Source: JAWXBR01 sp034440235 (lineage in GTDB: Bacteria > Bacteroidota > Ignavibacteria > Kapaibacteriales > Kapaibacteriaceae). Taken from it: a stretch of 18,698 nucleotides of DNA. The position numbers and the translations under genes are program-made. The stretch is taken from contig JAWXBR010000065.1 of the NCBI GenBank assembly GCA_034440235.1, positions 1 through 18,698 of the forward strand, written 5' to 3'. Below the pieces are notes generated by a model, which made no database searches, was not told the DNA's origin, and saw only the letters and a program-made list of their open reading frames with translations. Shown piece after piece: positions 1 to 9,300 of the stretch (its first letter is position 1; each line of letters begins with the position of its first letter).

Positions 1-1
1 C

Positions 2-220
2 AATGGAATAATCCTGATAAGCGGGATCACACGCTAAAATGGCACGCGGGTTATACCGCTTGTAGCAGTAGGTGACGTTCACGTTGTAATTCGTTCCCAT
101 ATAACGGATAACTACTATCGATGTAGTATCTGTTGAACCACTAGGACAGTCGCAGTCAAACAAGTCGGCCTTCATAGAGCAGGCACACAGTATCAAGCCA
201 ATGATCAAAAGGGTTTTCAT
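2..220 (-). CDS. Partial small exported protein, possible lipoprotein (N-terminal part)
   Basis: Reading the minus strand from an ATG at 218-220 gives 73 codons with no stop before the window edge, so the C-terminus is missing. The first ~18 residues (MKTLLIIGLILCACS...) form a short basic start plus a hydrophobic core, as in an exported protein. The LCAC stretch could be a loose lipobox, though Cys at -2 is not standard. The mature part has several Cys (DCDCPSG..., ...VTYCYKRY..., ...LACDPAYQ...), which suggests disulfides in an oxidising compartment. The upstream sequence has only a weak GGAA about ten bases before the start. I do not recognise the family. It is transcribed divergently from the GTPase gene at 497. 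The signal peptide together with the unbroken frame is the support for calling it real. Confidence 0.62.
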   Translation of the reverse strand, partial: MKTLLIIGLILCACSMKADLFDCDCPSGSTDTTSIVVIRYMGTNYNVNVTYCYKRYNPRAILACDPAYQDYSI

Positions 221-496
221 CGCGGTTCCAATAAGTTGTGAATACAACATCTGTCTGCACTCAACCTAAATGAGCCTAGCCAATCCAACTGTACCACATA
301 TGTATTTTATGCGACGGGCTTTATTAACGATTACTTTTCCATTGAGTCTACTGATTGACGTTCTAGTTGGTCCGACGTTCTCAACCCCATCCATCATCAC
401 CTGTTTGAGAGCGCCTCCGAAGCGTATTGATTTTTCAATGGGTCGATATCATTCGTCAACCCTATCTTCTGTCTTTCTGGTTATAGTCTGATCCTC
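221..496. other. Divergent intergenic region, lower GC
   Basis: This 276-bp gap separates two divergent genes and should hold both promoters. It is visibly richer in A+T than its neighbours. A plus-strand frame at 270-491 (73 residues) and a minus-strand frame ending near 267 (about 43 residues from an ATG pair) are open. Neither has a ribosome binding site or recognisable protein character, so I do not call them genes. ATTACTTTTCC near 329 resembles the TAnnTTTG -7 element only partly. No hairpin, tRNA or repeat was seen. Confidence 0.4.
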
Positions 497-1417
497 ATGC
501 CTTCTCGCGTCGATTCCCAATTAGTCGAAGCTCTCCTTCGCGGCGAACGCCGCGCGCTTGCGCGTGCGCTGTCGCTTGTGGAGTCGTCGGCCGAGGAGGA
601 TAGAGATGCAGCGACGGAGTTGCTCGAGGCGTTACATCCACATCGTGTTGAGGCACGGCGTATTGGGATAACGGGCTCGCCGGGTGTTGGGAAGAGTACG
701 CTGATAGAGGCGTGGGGGACGAAGATGGCGGAGGCGGGACATAAACTAGCTGTGCTTGCTGTCGACCCAAGCAGTAGAAAAAGCGGTGGGAGTATTCTCG
801 GTGATAAAACGAGAATGCCGAAACTTTCGAATCATGCGAACGTGGTGGTCCGCCCTTCGCCGTCACGTACTGCATTGGGTGGTGCCACGACATCGATGCG
901 TGAGAGCATTGTGGTGTGCGAGGCTGCGGGGTTCGATACGATTATAGTTGAGACAGTTGGGGTCGGACAAAGCGAGAGCGAGGTCGCTGATATGGTTGAC
1001 CTGTTTGTGCTGCTCGTTTTACCGAATGCTGGTGATGAAGTGCAAGGAATTAAGCGAGGGATTATGGAGATGGCAGACGTTGTGCTTGTAACGAAGACAG
1101 ATGTCGATAACCAACGCGCACAGTTGGCAGTGGCCACGTATAAAAGTGCACTGAGACTCATGCTGCCGTCGCAGCCTGAGTGGGAGTCGCCTGTTGTTGG
1201 TGTGAGTGCGTACGATGGCAGCGGACTCGATGTGTTTGTAAAGACAATCGACGCATACTTTGCCACGGAGCGGCAGCCCCTTGTCGCACAGCGACGCGCC
1301 TTACAGAGGAGAATGTGGTTCGATTCGGCGGTGAGGGAACATGTGGTTTCGTCGGTGTTGTCTGCGCCTGATGTGCGTGAGAGGCTTACGACCCATCAGA
1401 GCCGCAATCGACGCTGA
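497..1417 (+). CDS. meaB: MeaB/ArgK-type G3E GTPase, chaperone of a B12-dependent acyl-CoA mutase
   Basis: This cytoplasmic P-loop GTPase belongs to the MeaB/ArgK group, which guards methylmalonyl-CoA mutase and gates adenosylcobalamin loading and removal (family knowledge). Visible motifs, in order, are Walker A GSPGVGKST (60-68), LAVDPSS (87-93), GGSILGDKTRM (97-107), RPSPSRTALGG (119-129), VETVGVGQSE (151-160), a G4 motif TKTD (199-202) in place of the usual NKxD, and VSAYDGSG (236-243). An N-terminal helical segment precedes the P-loop, as in family members. At 306 residues it is slightly shorter than the usual 320-335, mainly at the C-terminal dimerisation end. The ATG at 497 has no convincing Shine-Dalgarno. 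The mutase itself is not in the window; it may be just upstream of the partial gene or elsewhere. The family call is firm; the mutase partner is inferred. Confidence 0.93.
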   Translation: MPSRVDSQLVEALLRGERRALARALSLVESSAEEDRDAATELLEALHPHRVEARRIGITGSPGVGKSTLIEAWGTKMAEAGHKLAVLAVDPSSRKSGGSILGDKTRMPKLSNHANVVVRPSPSRTALGGATTSMRESIVVCEAAGFDTIIVETVGVGQSESEVADMVDLFVLLVLPNAGDEVQGIKRGIMEMADVVLVTKTDVDNQRAQLAVATYKSALRLMLPSQPEWESPVVGVSAYDGSGLDVFVKTIDAYFATERQPLVAQRRALQRRMWFDSAVREHVVSSVLSAPDVRERLTTHQSRNRR

Positions 1418-1477
1418 TGCCGTGACACCTTCTGGCGCAATACGTGCACTCCTCTCCTCCCTCCACATCACCATCTC

Positions 1478-1482
1478 GGGGG
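1478..1482 (+). promoter_or_regulatory. Shine-Dalgarno for the M24 peptidase
   Basis: A GGGGG run lies four bases before the ATG at 1487 and supports that start over other nearby codons. Confidence 0.5.
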
Positions 1483-1486
1483 CCTC

Positions 1487-2692
1487 ATGAACGGCGAACT
1501 ACAACGTATGCAACTGGCAGTGCGCGAAGCGGGCTTGGATGCCTGGCTTCTCTACGATTTTCGCGGCAGCAATTTTCTGGCGTGGTCGATGCTAAACCTT
1601 CCAGCCGACACACATTCTACGCGACGGTGGATAGTGTGTATTCCGTCGCATGGCGAGCCGACGAAGATTGTGCATCGCATGGAGCAATACCCTCTTGCGA
1701 ATATCAAGGCAAAACAACTTATCTATGACACGCATGAGTCGTGGGCCGAAGCAGTGCTCTCGGTTGCGAGTTATGGCATGACCGTCGCAATGGAATACTC
1801 GCCCATGGGTGCGTTGCCCGTTGTGTCGACGGTTGATGCAGGCACCATCGAACTCGTGCGTGCAGGCGGAGCGAAAGTCGTCAGCTCGGCGGACTTGCTT
1901 CAACAGTTCACAGCTGTGCTTTCAGAAGAGCAGATTGGTACGACGTCGGTAACGGCCGGACAGCTCAAGGCGAGCATGATGGATGCGTTTAGATATGTGC
2001 GTGAACATGTTCTCGATGACGGCGAAGTATCGGAGTACGATGTTCAGCAGTACTTGGTCAAGTCGTTGGAAGGTAAGGGGCTTGCCATGGACCATGCTCC
2101 AATCGTTGCGATTGGCAGAAATGCGGCAAATCCGCATTATTTTCCGTCATTCGCAGACACGTCGATGATAGAAAAGAACATGGTTGTACTAATTGACGCG
2201 TGGGCCAAGGCTAACTCCCCTGGCGCTGTGTATGCAGATCTTACGATGGTTGGCTATACGGGTGTCACTGTGCCAACAGATGTTGATGCATCGTTCAAGG
2301 TCATTGCAAGTGCACGCGATGCTGCCATCGATCTCGTGAAAACGCGGTTTGCATCGGATACGCCTGTGATGGGATATGAAATTGATAGAGTGTGCCGGAA
2401 TGTGGTGGAGAATGCGGGACTTGGAGATGCGTTTATTCATCGCACGGGACACAACATTCACACCGAAGTACACGGTCCGGGCGCAAACATCGACGACTTC
2501 GAAACACACGACACACGCAAGATTGCGCGAGGAACAACGTTCTCTATCGAGCCTGGGGTGTATTTCCCGAGTAATCTTGGCCTTCGAACCGAAATAGATG
2601 TGATGATTGGACACGATGGAATGGTAACAATTCCGTCCGAACCCATGCAGCATTCTATTCTTCCCCTTTTATCAGATGCCTGGCTTGGATGA
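1487..2692 (+). CDS. M24-family Xaa-Pro peptidase (aminopeptidase P/prolidase-like)
   Basis: A 401-residue cytoplasmic metallopeptidase with the two-part layout of aminopeptidase P and prolidase: an N-terminal creatinase-like domain (about 1-150) and a C-terminal pita-bread domain (about 160-400). The five expected metal ligands can be placed: Asp237 (VLIDAW), Asp251 (VYADLT), His322 (HRTGHNI), Glu355 (SIEPGVY) and Glu369 (LRTEID). His318 and His329 fall at the usual substrate-side positions. Ligands 1 and 2 are 14 residues apart rather than the common 11, because of an insert KANSPGAV. There is no signal peptide. It should release the N-terminal residue of Xaa-Pro peptides or split Xaa-Pro dipeptides; the sequence does not tell which. 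It starts 69 bases after the GTPase gene, and its stop overlaps the next start (ATGA). Confidence 0.9.
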   Translation: MNGELQRMQLAVREAGLDAWLLYDFRGSNFLAWSMLNLPADTHSTRRWIVCIPSHGEPTKIVHRMEQYPLANIKAKQLIYDTHESWAEAVLSVASYGMTVAMEYSPMGALPVVSTVDAGTIELVRAGGAKVVSSADLLQQFTAVLSEEQIGTTSVTAGQLKASMMDAFRYVREHVLDDGEVSEYDVQQYLVKSLEGKGLAMDHAPIVAIGRNAANPHYFPSFADTSMIEKNMVVLIDAWAKANSPGAVYADLTMVGYTGVTVPTDVDASFKVIASARDAAIDLVKTRFASDTPVMGYEIDRVCRNVVENAGLGDAFIHRTGHNIHTEVHGPGANIDDFETHDTRKIARGTTFSIEPGVYFPSNLGLRTEIDVMIGHDGMVTIPSEPMQHSILPLLSDAWLG

Positions 2693-4488
2693 TTAACCGA
2701 ACAGCAACGACGTTTGTGTTACTTCTTGCACTCGTCAGCACCAATGTGTTCGCACAAGGTGCACTACGTGAGAAGCAACGCATGGCAGAAGCCTTGGAGC
2801 GCTCCGGCGACAACCGGGGTGCTTCGCGTTTATGGCAGGAGTTATTCGAAGCGGACGGCAACAACGGCACTGCTTATGGTGGAGTAGTTCGCACACTCCT
2901 TGCGCTAAAACAGGATGCGTCGCTCTTGCCATTGGTTGAGCAATACGCACGCGCGCACAAACACACGGCCTCGATGTTACTTGCTGGTACACTTGCATGG
3001 CGTCTGGGCAAAACAGATGTGGCCGAGCAATGGTGGAAAGATGCCATTGCATCGGACAATTCAAACGCAGAAGTATACGCGCTCCTCGCGCACGATTTTG
3101 CGTCGCTGACGTTGCATCAACGTGCAATTGACACGTATCTAAAAGCACGATCGCTTACGGACGAAAACGAATTCGCTGCGCCGCTTGCAGCACTGTATGC
3201 AACGACGGGCAATGTGCCGAAAGGTGCTGACGAAATTCTGCGTCTGTATTCGCTTACTGGTGATGTGCAGCAGACGAAGGGTTTGCTGTCGTCGTTAATG
3301 ACAACGCCAGAGAACACTGCATTCTTAAAAGGCGTTCTCAATTCGCATACCGACTCGAAGTATTCAACACTTGTGCTACGTCAGTGGTTTGCCCGCGAAA
3401 CGCGCGACTGGAACACAGCCCTCGAAATAACGCGCGAGCTTGATGCAGAGCGCAAGGCACGCGGACAAGAGATTCTGTTGTTTGCCGATGGTGCGCGACT
3501 CGATGGCGAATACGACATCGCAATAAAAGCGTATGGTGAAGTATTAGCGCTTACTGGTGTGGCATCGAATACGTCGCTTAGTGCAGCGTACGGATCGACA
3601 CGAACACTTGAGCAGAAACTGAAGCTTCAATCAACAACGCCAACAAAAGCCGATGCACAGGACATCATAGATCGTTATGCTGCAATTGTAAAGCAGTACC
3701 CGCAGCACCCGATTGCTGCCGATGCATTGTTAAACATTGCACAATTAACCGACGAAGTATTGCGCGATCCCGTAGAGGCGATGTCCGTGTTGCAACGTCT
3801 CGCCAACACATACAAAGGCACAACAGCAGCAGCAGATGGCGTGTTGCATCTGAGTTCGATTTATATAACAACCACGCGTCTCGATCTTGCTGAGGCCGTG
3901 CTCGACCAGCTAATCGTATCACCTACGCGCAACAACCCAAATCAGCGCGAGTTGGCGTTGCTACGCAAGGCCGATCTGTTGTTGTTCAAAGGACAGACCG
4001 ATTCTGCACGCGCCATCTACACAGACCTCGCAACTCGTCCGGCCTCCCCCGCCGCCAACAACGCCCTTGAGCGTTCGCTGCTGTTGACGCTGGCACAGGA
4101 CGACTCCGCAGCGGTGAAGATCTACATTCAGGCTACGCTCAAAGACTTGCAACGTAAACCCGACGAAGCGGCCGACATGTTTATGCAGGCTTCGAAGGCT
4201 GCAAGTGATGCCGAGTTGCGCGACCAGAGCATGTTCGAGGCTGCACGTACGCGTCTAGTCTCGGGCAATGACGCCGCAGCACAGCCCCTTTTGAAGACCC
4301 TTACCGCGTCCACCCCCGAATCGCTGTACGCCGATCGAGCCATGTTTCTGCTCGCCGAAATTCTTGAGCGAAGGGGCGACAACAAAGGGGCTCTCGAAAT
4401 GTTAACTAATTTGATTGTTCAATACCCGCGATCTATTCACGTACCGGAAGCGCGCACGCGCATTCGGCGTCTGCGCGGAGACGTATAA
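2689..4488 (+). CDS. Exported tetratricopeptide-repeat protein
   Basis: A 599-residue protein. A signal peptide is clear at residues 1-22 (basic MINR, hydrophobic core FVLLLALV, cleavage near VFA|QG), so it should be periplasmic or outer-membrane associated. Most of the rest reads as helical TPR units: ALERSGDNRGASRLWQELFE near the start, YPQHPIAADALLNIAQL in the middle, YKGTTAAADGVLHLSSIY, and at the end ERRGDNKGALEMLTNLIV and YPRSIHVPEARTRI. The last units match the pattern of YbgF/BamD-like TPR scaffolds. The ATG overlaps the stop of the M24 peptidase (ATGA), which suggests translational coupling. No catalytic motif was seen. The role is probably protein-protein contact in envelope biogenesis or secretion, but the partner cannot be told from sequence. 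Confidence 0.85.
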   Translation: MINRTATTFVLLLALVSTNVFAQGALREKQRMAEALERSGDNRGASRLWQELFEADGNNGTAYGGVVRTLLALKQDASLLPLVEQYARAHKHTASMLLAGTLAWRLGKTDVAEQWWKDAIASDNSNAEVYALLAHDFASLTLHQRAIDTYLKARSLTDENEFAAPLAALYATTGNVPKGADEILRLYSLTGDVQQTKGLLSSLMTTPENTAFLKGVLNSHTDSKYSTLVLRQWFARETRDWNTALEITRELDAERKARGQEILLFADGARLDGEYDIAIKAYGEVLALTGVASNTSLSAAYGSTRTLEQKLKLQSTTPTKADAQDIIDRYAAIVKQYPQHPIAADALLNIAQLTDEVLRDPVEAMSVLQRLANTYKGTTAAADGVLHLSSIYITTTRLDLAEAVLDQLIVSPTRNNPNQRELALLRKADLLLFKGQTDSARAIYTDLATRPASPAANNALERSLLLTLAQDDSAAVKIYIQATLKDLQRKPDEAADMFMQASKAASDAELRDQSMFEAARTRLVSGNDAAAQPLLKTLTASTPESLYADRAMFLLAEILERRGDNKGALEMLTNLIVQYPRSIHVPEARTRIRRLRGDV

Positions 4489-4495
4489 CAAAGCT

Positions 4496-4500
4496 GGGAG
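4496..4500 (+). promoter_or_regulatory. Shine-Dalgarno that fixes the PepF-like start
   Basis: GGGAG lies seven bases before the ATG at 4508. The same frame is open from an earlier ATG at 4415, but that start sits inside the TPR gene, has no such site and adds 31 residues of non-family sequence. The site argues for 4508. Confidence 0.65.
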
Positions 4501-4507
4501 ACATCGA

Positions 4508-6214
4508 ATGCCGGAACTAACTACGTTTAGTGAATTGCCATACGTGCGTCCAGACCTGACGCGCCTCGAGTCGGACTACACAAGAATTATAAACGGACTT
4601 CAGGATGCCGCCACAGCCGCAGATACGCTGGCTCTGGTGCATCAGTGGAACACATTGCGGTCCGACATAGGCACCATGCACAGCCTTGCCGAAGTGCATT
4701 ACACGCAGAACGTTGCTGACGAGCACGCAAAGGAAGAAAAGAATTTCTACGATGCGCACATGCCAACGGTCATCGAGTGGAATACCGATGTCGCTAAAAA
4801 GGTGCTCTCCTCGCCACACCGTGCAGCAATTGCCGATGCGTGTGGGACGTTGTTTCTCGATCGTCTCGAACAGTCCGACAAAACATTCGCACCCGAGATG
4901 AAAGAGATGCTTATTCGTGAGTCTGATCTCATGAACAGGTACAACGAAATCACGGCGTCAGCGCAAATAGAAATAGATGGCGTGACGTACAACCTTTCGT
5001 CCATCGGAACCCTTCAGATAAACCCCGACCGCTCCATTCGTGAGCGTGCGGTGGTTGCGCAGTATGCGTTTCTACAAGAGCACAGTGCGGAACTCGATGA
5101 CATCTTCGACAAGCTTGTGCATCTGCGCGACGAAAAAGCAAAGCTGCTTGGATTTCCTTCCTACACAGAGTTCAGGTACATCGAATTCGGACGCATTGAC
5201 TACACGTCGGATGATGTCGAGAAATTTCGTGCACAAGTCCGTGAACATGTTGTGCCGCTCGCAACCGTATTTCGTACGGCTCAGGCCAAGCGCCTCGGAC
5301 TCGACTCTATCCACCTCTACGACGAAAAGCTGCACTTCGCGGACGGCAATCCCATTGCCGAAGGTGATCACGACTGGATTGTCGAACGTGCACAACGCAT
5401 GTATGCCGACCTTTCGCCAGAGACACATGAGTTCTTCGATTTGATGCAAAAGCATGAACTCATGGATTTAAAAACGCGCGACAACAAGGCAACGGGTGGA
5501 TACTGCACAAGCTTCCCCACGTTTGGTGTGCCCTTCATTTTCGCGAACTTTAACAAAACAACACACGACGTCGAAGTCCTCACACACGAAGCGGGTCACG
5601 CCTTCCAGGCATACCGCAGCCGCATTTATTCGATCCCCGAATACCGCTGGCCAACCGCCGAAGCATGCGAAATTCATTCCATGGGTATGGAGTTTCTCAC
5701 GTGGCCGTGGATGGACCTCTTCTTTGGGTCACAAACCGACAAATTCAGGTTCTACCATCTGCAAGGGGCTCTTGTCTTTTTGCCCTACGGATGTGCCGTC
5801 GATGAATTCCAGCACTGGGTGTACGCGAACGTCGATGCAACACCGGCAGAACGAAATGCAAAGTGGAAGGAACTCGAGTCTATCTATATGCCTTGGCGCG
5901 ACTTATCGGACGTGCCGTACGCAAATCAAGGCACGCAATGGCAGTTCCAACGGCATATTTATGAGTCGCCGTTCTACTATATCGACTACGCCCTGGCGCA
6001 AACCTGTGCCCTACAGTTTTGGAAACGCTCGCAGGAAGACCGCCAACTGGCACTTAAAGACTACCTGAAAATCTGCGATGTAGGTGGCAGTCAGGCATTC
6101 CTCGACATCGTGAAGACCGGAAACTTGAAGTCGCCATTCGACGAGGGTACTTTGAAAGAAATCGTCGACTCTTCGTACAACTGGTTAAAACGGCATTACG
6201 GACACTACTTATAG
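4508..6214 (+). CDS. pepF: M3-family oligoendopeptidase F-like zinc metallopeptidase
   Basis: A 568-residue zinc peptidase that cuts short peptides in the cytoplasm (family knowledge of M3B). The zinc motif is HEAGH at 360-364, inside EVLTHEAGHAFQ, and the third ligand is Glu388 in ACEIHSMGMEF, 27 residues after the catalytic Glu361. The approach GGYCTSFPTFGVPFIF (330-345) and the C-terminal PFYYIDYALAQTCALQFW region are typical of PepF-type enzymes. The N-terminal half is helical with many charged residues. No signal peptide was found. The length agrees with the family (about 560-600). It starts 19 bases after the TPR gene, so it is probably co-transcribed with it and with the M24 peptidase, making a small peptide-degradation operon. 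A strong hairpin follows at 6291. Confidence 0.92.
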   Translation: MPELTTFSELPYVRPDLTRLESDYTRIINGLQDAATAADTLALVHQWNTLRSDIGTMHSLAEVHYTQNVADEHAKEEKNFYDAHMPTVIEWNTDVAKKVLSSPHRAAIADACGTLFLDRLEQSDKTFAPEMKEMLIRESDLMNRYNEITASAQIEIDGVTYNLSSIGTLQINPDRSIRERAVVAQYAFLQEHSAELDDIFDKLVHLRDEKAKLLGFPSYTEFRYIEFGRIDYTSDDVEKFRAQVREHVVPLATVFRTAQAKRLGLDSIHLYDEKLHFADGNPIAEGDHDWIVERAQRMYADLSPETHEFFDLMQKHELMDLKTRDNKATGGYCTSFPTFGVPFIFANFNKTTHDVEVLTHEAGHAFQAYRSRIYSIPEYRWPTAEACEIHSMGMEFLTWPWMDLFFGSQTDKFRFYHLQGALVFLPYGCAVDEFQHWVYANVDATPAERNAKWKELESIYMPWRDLSDVPYANQGTQWQFQRHIYESPFYYIDYALAQTCALQFWKRSQEDRQLALKDYLKICDVGGSQAFLDIVKTGNLKSPFDEGTLKEIVDSSYNWLKRHYGHYL

Positions 6215-6290
6215 TCCGTAAATAACTCGCCACATAGGCAGAATACTTTACCCGCCGCAGCTCGAATATCTAGCTGTATCAAATCCCATG

Positions 6291-6350
6291 TTACGGAAGC
6301 GTTATCCACAGTCTGGCTCTGGACTGTGGACGCTTCCGTAATTTGTCTTT
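6291..6350 (+). terminator. Long-stem intrinsic terminator after the peptidase operon
   Basis: The left arm is 6291-6313 and the right arm 6322-6341, pairing as 11 bp (TTACGGAAGCG with CGCTTCCGTAA) plus 9 bp (TCCACAGTC with GACTGTGGA). There is a three-base TTA bulge on the left and an eight-base loop. A T-rich run (TTTGTCTTT) follows directly. The stem is unusually long and GC-balanced, and it lies only 50 bases before the next signal-peptide start. It could also act as an operator or an mRNA stabiliser. Confidence 0.72.
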
Positions 6351-6390
6351 AATGAATCACATTCGTCACATCCTTCTGAACTCACACACC

Positions 6391-9300
6391 ATGACACGAT
6401 CTCATTTACGAAATGCAGTCGCTGCAATTCTGCTCCTCGTCGGCTGCGTTGCAATACATGCACAGACGAATCCAACAACCTTCGCCCTTACCTCGGGTTC
6501 GTACACGTTTACGCAGTGGGACAACACAAATACGGCTGGTACCTATCCTGCCAACATGCGCTTTCATGCACACACGCCAAGCGTCGACCCTGACATCACC
6601 CTAGCGTCTGCTGCAAGTTCCGATTGGGATTGCGCATACAATGTGGCGAGTGGGTCGCGTGTAATCGGTAAGGGAGCAGGGGGCTTTAGTTTCATTAACA
6701 CTGGTTCGTCATTGTGTGGCAACAAACGGTTAGGTTCTGCAGTGCTTGCTTTAAACAGCACGGGCCGCACAACCATAAACGTTGCATGGACAGGCGCAAC
6801 GGTTGTAGCCTCAACACGTGTCTATGCAATTCGCTTGCAGTATCGTGTTGGTACAAGCGGATCGTGGCTCGATGTACTCGACGGAGCTAACAACCCAGTT
6901 GAGTATCTCGGAAGCACAACTGGCAACTCTGCTTCATTTAGCAATACACTGCCAGCTGCTGCAGAAAATCAGTTGGTTGTTCAAGTACGCTGGATTTATT
7001 ACTATATCTCTGGCGCAGGCGGGCGTCCTGAAATGTCCGTCGACGAGATCACGGTCTCATCGTTAAGCGGCACAGGCACACCAACGAAGTTTGGCTTCGG
7101 ACAGATAACTCCAACCACTCCATCGGCATCATCGCAATTCAGTGTTCAGGTACGTGCAGTCGATGCGTCGAACAATCCGCAAAACGTAACACTTGCTACA
7201 TCATTCAACCTAAGCCTCGTAACAGGTACAGGTACATTGAGTGGTAATCTCTCTGGTACCATTCCTGCTGGCGCGAACAGCGTTACTGTCACAGGCGTTC
7301 GTTACAACACAGCACAGTCGGGTGTAGTCATTCGTGCAACACGTACGGCAGGCGACAATCTGGCGTTTGGTGATAGCAACCCGTTTACGGTTGCGCCAGG
7401 CGGCACGCAGTTCCTAGTTCAGAACTTTGAAAACGTTGGTTATACAAATACGCCTTTCCTTCCGTTCAATGCAATCGTGTTGCGTGCAGATGGCACAACC
7501 GATGTGAACTACATCGATCCGGTGACCATAACGAAACTCAGCGGTCCGGGTAACCTTGTGTTCACAACCTCTGCAACACCGATCAACGGCAACGCGCTGT
7601 TCAACAACGTCAGCGTCGATGCCCCTGGTACATACGTTCTGCAGCTAAGTGCGCCAAACATCGGAACGTATACACTTCCAGCAATCACCGTGTATCCAGC
7701 TCCAGTTCTTAACACGCAGATCGTGCCGCAATATCTGTCGAGTCGAGTAAGCTCATCACTCGGCTTCCCAATCCCGACGTATTCATTGGTTACGTTTACG
7801 AATCTTCAGCCGGGAACGACCTACCGCTTTATCTCAGGCGTAGCAACAGATCAGGTGCTTACATCAACAGGTGGTGCATTCAATGTTCACTACGATGGTC
7901 CTGCTCACAACTACTTCTATACAGCAAGCAAATCATTAACAAATGCTGCTTCGTACTCAATGTTCTCGACGCAAGTCGGCGAGACCAGCAAGAGTGTCTG
8001 GGTGAATCTCGTTCAGACATCAAACGTGGCGTTCGATGAAGGCTCGACAATCTACTGGCGTGTTAGCCTTGCCGACAACATCGGTCGGTTCATTAAGCAT
8101 TATGAACTTTCTCTTACGTCGAAGGTGCTGCGCCTTGGCCCTGAGCCCCTTACCACACGCGGAACAGGTATTGCGGACGTAGCGAGTCAGTCAACCCCGA
8201 AGAACGTTATTCTACTGTACGACAACACGGCTGGTACCGGACGTCCCCTTAGCTCTGCAATCGTGCAGAATGACGGTGCCACGGTTCCTGGTTCTGAAAC
8301 ATTTTATGGTGCACTTGAAAACACAACGGGAGCATGGGCAACCATCATTCCAAACGTGTTGCCAACAGGAGTGCGTCGTATTGAAGAACGCGACGGACGT
8401 AATGGTAACATTGTTTACTCAATCACTTCTGCCGATGGCATTTGGAATGGTGTAAACACAGTAAATCCTGCTGGTGGTTACCTGTTGCCAATCTATTTGC
8501 AGACACCTCGCATTACAATACAGTCGCCAGTCTTAGGTGATACACTTTGTGCTGGTGCTCTCGACACTATTCTCTTCACCGCAAGAGGTACGCAGAATGT
8601 TCGTATCGAACTAAGCACAACAGGCGGCACCAATTGGATGCTACTTGCTGATGTTCCCGCATCAAGCGGACAACTAATCTGGAATGCTCCATCATCGGAA
8701 TACAATCCGAACCTTCGGATTCGCATCACTGGCATCGAGCGCCCAGACATCTCGGCATCGACAGGAAACTTTGTTGTTTCAGCCCCGCTTGCTGTTATTC
8801 AGCAACCTGCCTCGGCCGATCTTTGTGTGGGTGACAATCATCAGTTCGTTGTGCTCACAGAAGGCACGATTCGACGCGTACGTTGGTTCAAAGACGATAG
8901 AGAAATTATTGGTGCCACAGGTTCGATTTTCCGCATCACAAATGCCCAGTACCCAACCTCGGGTGTGTTCTATGCCATCGTAGAGGGTGTTGGTGGCTGC
9001 GGCGACATTCGTACCGAGAATGTCACGCTCCGCGTGGCACGTCCAACGCAGATTGCATACCTCTCACGCGCCGTTCCGACACGCATTGGTGATACTGCAG
9101 TTCTTACAGTGGAAGCTGAAGTGCCGGGTGACGCCGCTCGCTATCAATGGTACCGCGGTACGACACCTCTTGTAGAGTCGGCGAAATTCCAGGGAACGCA
9201 AAGCACCCGCCTTGAAATTCGTGGTGTTGAGGCAACCGACATTGGCAACGACTACCGCGTTGTTGTTGTTGGCGTGTGTGGAACTGCAACGTCTCGTGTT

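Noticed and set aside
270..491. 73-residue plus-strand frame in the divergent gap
   Set aside because: No ribosome binding site, no family resemblance, low GC. A competing minus-strand frame in the same place is equally open.
832..1266. 144-residue minus-strand frame opposite the MeaB-like gene
   Set aside because: It is the antisense of a gene with clear GTPase motifs, and its Ser/Thr-rich sequence is typical of antisense translation.
4415..4507. Upstream extension of the PepF-like gene
   Set aside because: It overlaps the TPR gene end, lacks a ribosome binding site and adds 31 residues with no family similarity; GGGAG supports 4508.
6343..6390. TTG or ATG starts upstream of 6391 for the first giant protein
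   Set aside because: They would put 13-16 polar residues ahead of a complete signal peptide, and the TTG lies in the terminator T-tract. The ATG at 6352 remains possible.
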